Positions 63,231 through 64,000 of a stretch of DNA of 64,000 nt are shown here, piece by piece (positions within the stretch are counted from its first letter, which is position 1; every line of letters starts with the position of its first letter). Source of the DNA: Halobacteriovorax sp. DA5 (GTDB lineage Bacteria > Bdellovibrionota > Bacteriovoracia > Bacteriovoracales > Bacteriovoracaceae); contig NZ_PPDJ01000007.1 in NCBI RefSeq assembly GCF_002903145.1, positions 124,001 to 188,000 of the forward strand. Direction: 5' to 3'. The translations under genes were made by a program, and so were the position numbers. The notes under the pieces were generated by a model. The model was not told the DNA's origin. It did not search any database and worked only from the letters and a program-made list of their open reading frames with translations.

Positions 63231-63776
63231 TTATAGCTTTAATCTAATATTCACAATTCCCATTGTTTCAGTTTCAACGACAACGTCACCGCGACTCTTT
63301 AGCAGTCCAAGCACAGCATGATTTCCAGTGCTAGCAGTTCCATATATTTCTTTTATATCACGCTCTTTAGCTGCCTTGATTAAATGATCTATCAAGATCC
63401 CACCAAAGCCTTTTCGGTGATACTTATCTATTACTGTTACGGCAAACTCGGCCGTCGGAGAATTATCCGAGTCACGATAAAATCTTGTAGAACCTACAGG
63501 CTTTTCGCCGTCCTCACTTTCCTGCATTACAGTCAAGGCAACGTGATTAATATAATCAGGGCAAGTAAATAGCTCTAAGTCCTTCTTAGATAAGCTTTTC
63601 TTGGCCGCAAGAAAACGACTATTAAGTGTTCGGTGAGAGGCCATTTTAAATGCTTCAATCAACTTCTCTTGATCATTTTCACTGACACTTCTAATGACGT
63701 ACTTTTCACCAAGATGCTCAAATTTTTCAAAGAACTTTTCGTTATACTTCACAGTTTCGCTCACAGTCTTTTTCAA
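63231..63776 (-). CDS. GNAT-family N-acetyltransferase
   Basis: This 181-residue protein has the acetyl-CoA-binding motif A FAVTVIDKYHRKGFGGILIDHLI near residues 110-132 and a preceding GSTRFYR strand. Its N-terminal extension of 25 residues is basic and acidic without motif. The start is TTG (63776), overlapping the stop of the upstream TetR-type gene; a GTG four codons later is possible. Protein lysine acetylation of acyl-CoA synthetases is common and the partner FadD is 17 bases downstream, but the substrate is unproven. Confidence 0.8.
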   Translation of the reverse strand: MKKTVSETVKYNEKFFEKFEHLGEKYVIRSVSENDQEKLIEAFKMASHRTLNSRFLAAKKSLSKKDLELFTCPDYINHVALTVMQESEDGEKPVGSTRFYRDSDNSPTAEFAVTVIDKYHRKGFGGILIDHLIKAAKERDIKEIYGTASTGNHAVLGLLKSRGDVVVETETMGIVNIRLKL

Positions 63777-64000
63777 GATCTTTCAATGACACATGCTCTA
63801 TACAGCGTCTTTATAAATTGTTCTTTAATGACTTCAAATTCTTTCTTATCTCTACCTCGTCTTATCCAAGAATAAACAAGCTCTCTAGCAGCGCCAAATA
63901 ACATGGCATCTAGTATTCGACGATCAACAATTCTAATATTTTCGACTTCAGCTTGCGTGGTAAGAACGTCATAAATTTTTGTCGATAAAATCTCATACTC
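63773..64000 (-). CDS. 3' end of a TetR-family regulator (partial, runs off the window)
   Basis: An open frame of 75 codons enters from the right edge and stops at 63773-63775. The peptide includes VDRRILDAMLFGAARELVYSWIRRG and EFEVIKEQFIKTLYRACV. The LFGAARELVYSWIRRG pattern is typical of the C-terminal ligand domain of TetR regulators such as those controlling fad genes. Position upstream of GNAT and fadD suggests it regulates fatty acid use. The HTH lies outside the window. Confidence 0.7.
   Translation of the reverse strand, partial: EYEILSTKIYDVLTTQAEVENIRIVDRRILDAMLFGAARELVYSWIRRGRDKKEFEVIKEQFIKTLYRACVIERS

Overview
The window is low-GC DNA (about one third G+C by eye) from a motile Gram-negative bacterium that respires oxygen. 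I see signal peptides, lipoboxes, outer-membrane beta-barrel-like proteins, chemotaxis genes, several oxidative-stress systems and FadD. The many lineage-restricted secreted proteins and the overall style suggest a Bdellovibrionota member close to Bacteriovorax/Halobacteriovorax, but that is inference because no rRNA gene is present. I see no tRNA, rRNA, CRISPR array, prophage or insertion sequence. After start correction no gap between genes exceeds about 270 bases.

Layout. 1-4.3 kb: a partial gene, hemN, a broken ZIP metal transporter, a small Cys-tailed protein, an esterase-fold protein that has lost its catalytic serine, and a secreted protein. 4.4-8 kb: ahpC-ahpF, beta-carbonic anhydrase and an MntP-type transporter. 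8-14.4 kb: a secreted protein, a membrane PQQ-type beta-propeller overlapping a PEP-synthase-like dikinase, methylthioadenosine phosphorylase and a methyltransferase. 14.5-17.5 kb: a 994-residue exported protein of unknown role.

17.5-25.8 kb is the centrepiece. A seven-gene leftward operon (DUF1295-NTF2 fusion, COG2907 flavoprotein, DUF1365, two CFA-type methyltransferases, a fatty acid desaturase, a chalcone-isomerase-like secreted protein) is divergent from an ECF sigma factor and a ChrR zinc anti-sigma factor. Both sides carry a TGATCC-N18-TAYCWA promoter-like element. The ChrR zinc ligands sit at the same residue numbers as I recall for Rhodobacter sphaeroides ChrR. I read this as a singlet-oxygen/peroxide-triggered system that methylates, desaturates and perhaps oxidises phospholipid acyl chains in place, plausibly to furan fatty acids.

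25.8-31 kb: a TetR regulator and a chemotaxis operon (soluble double-PAS receptor, CheR, CheD, a triple-CheW protein) without CheA. 31-36 kb: rimK with an aspartoacylase-family partner, a PhnA zinc-ribbon protein, and egtB-egtD for ergothioneine. 36-41 kb: beta-barrel-like proteins and a 13-repeat RCC1 lipoprotein. 41-47.5 kb: YghU-type GST, a haem-binding DUF3365 protein with a sulfide:quinone oxidoreductase, OsmC, a Na/Pi cotransporter, an AI-2E permease and a small membrane protein. 47.6-52 kb: lineage-specific exported proteins (one with a tyrosine-rich tail, one HExxH metallopeptidase) and a PAS protein with a degenerate receptor domain. 52-55.2 kb: YceI-YgiD-QorB opposite a LysR regulator. 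55-60.4 kb: a second Na/Pi cotransporter with a LETM1-like partner, a lipoprotein, a transglutaminase-like exported protein and a membrane-anchored HAD protein. 60.5-64 kb: pirin, a small protein, fadD, a GNAT acetyltransferase and the end of a TetR regulator.

A theme is defence against reactive oxygen and sulfur species (AhpCF, ChrR system, ergothioneine, GST, OsmC, QorB, SQR). Functions rest on motif reading and remembered family sequences; no database search was run.
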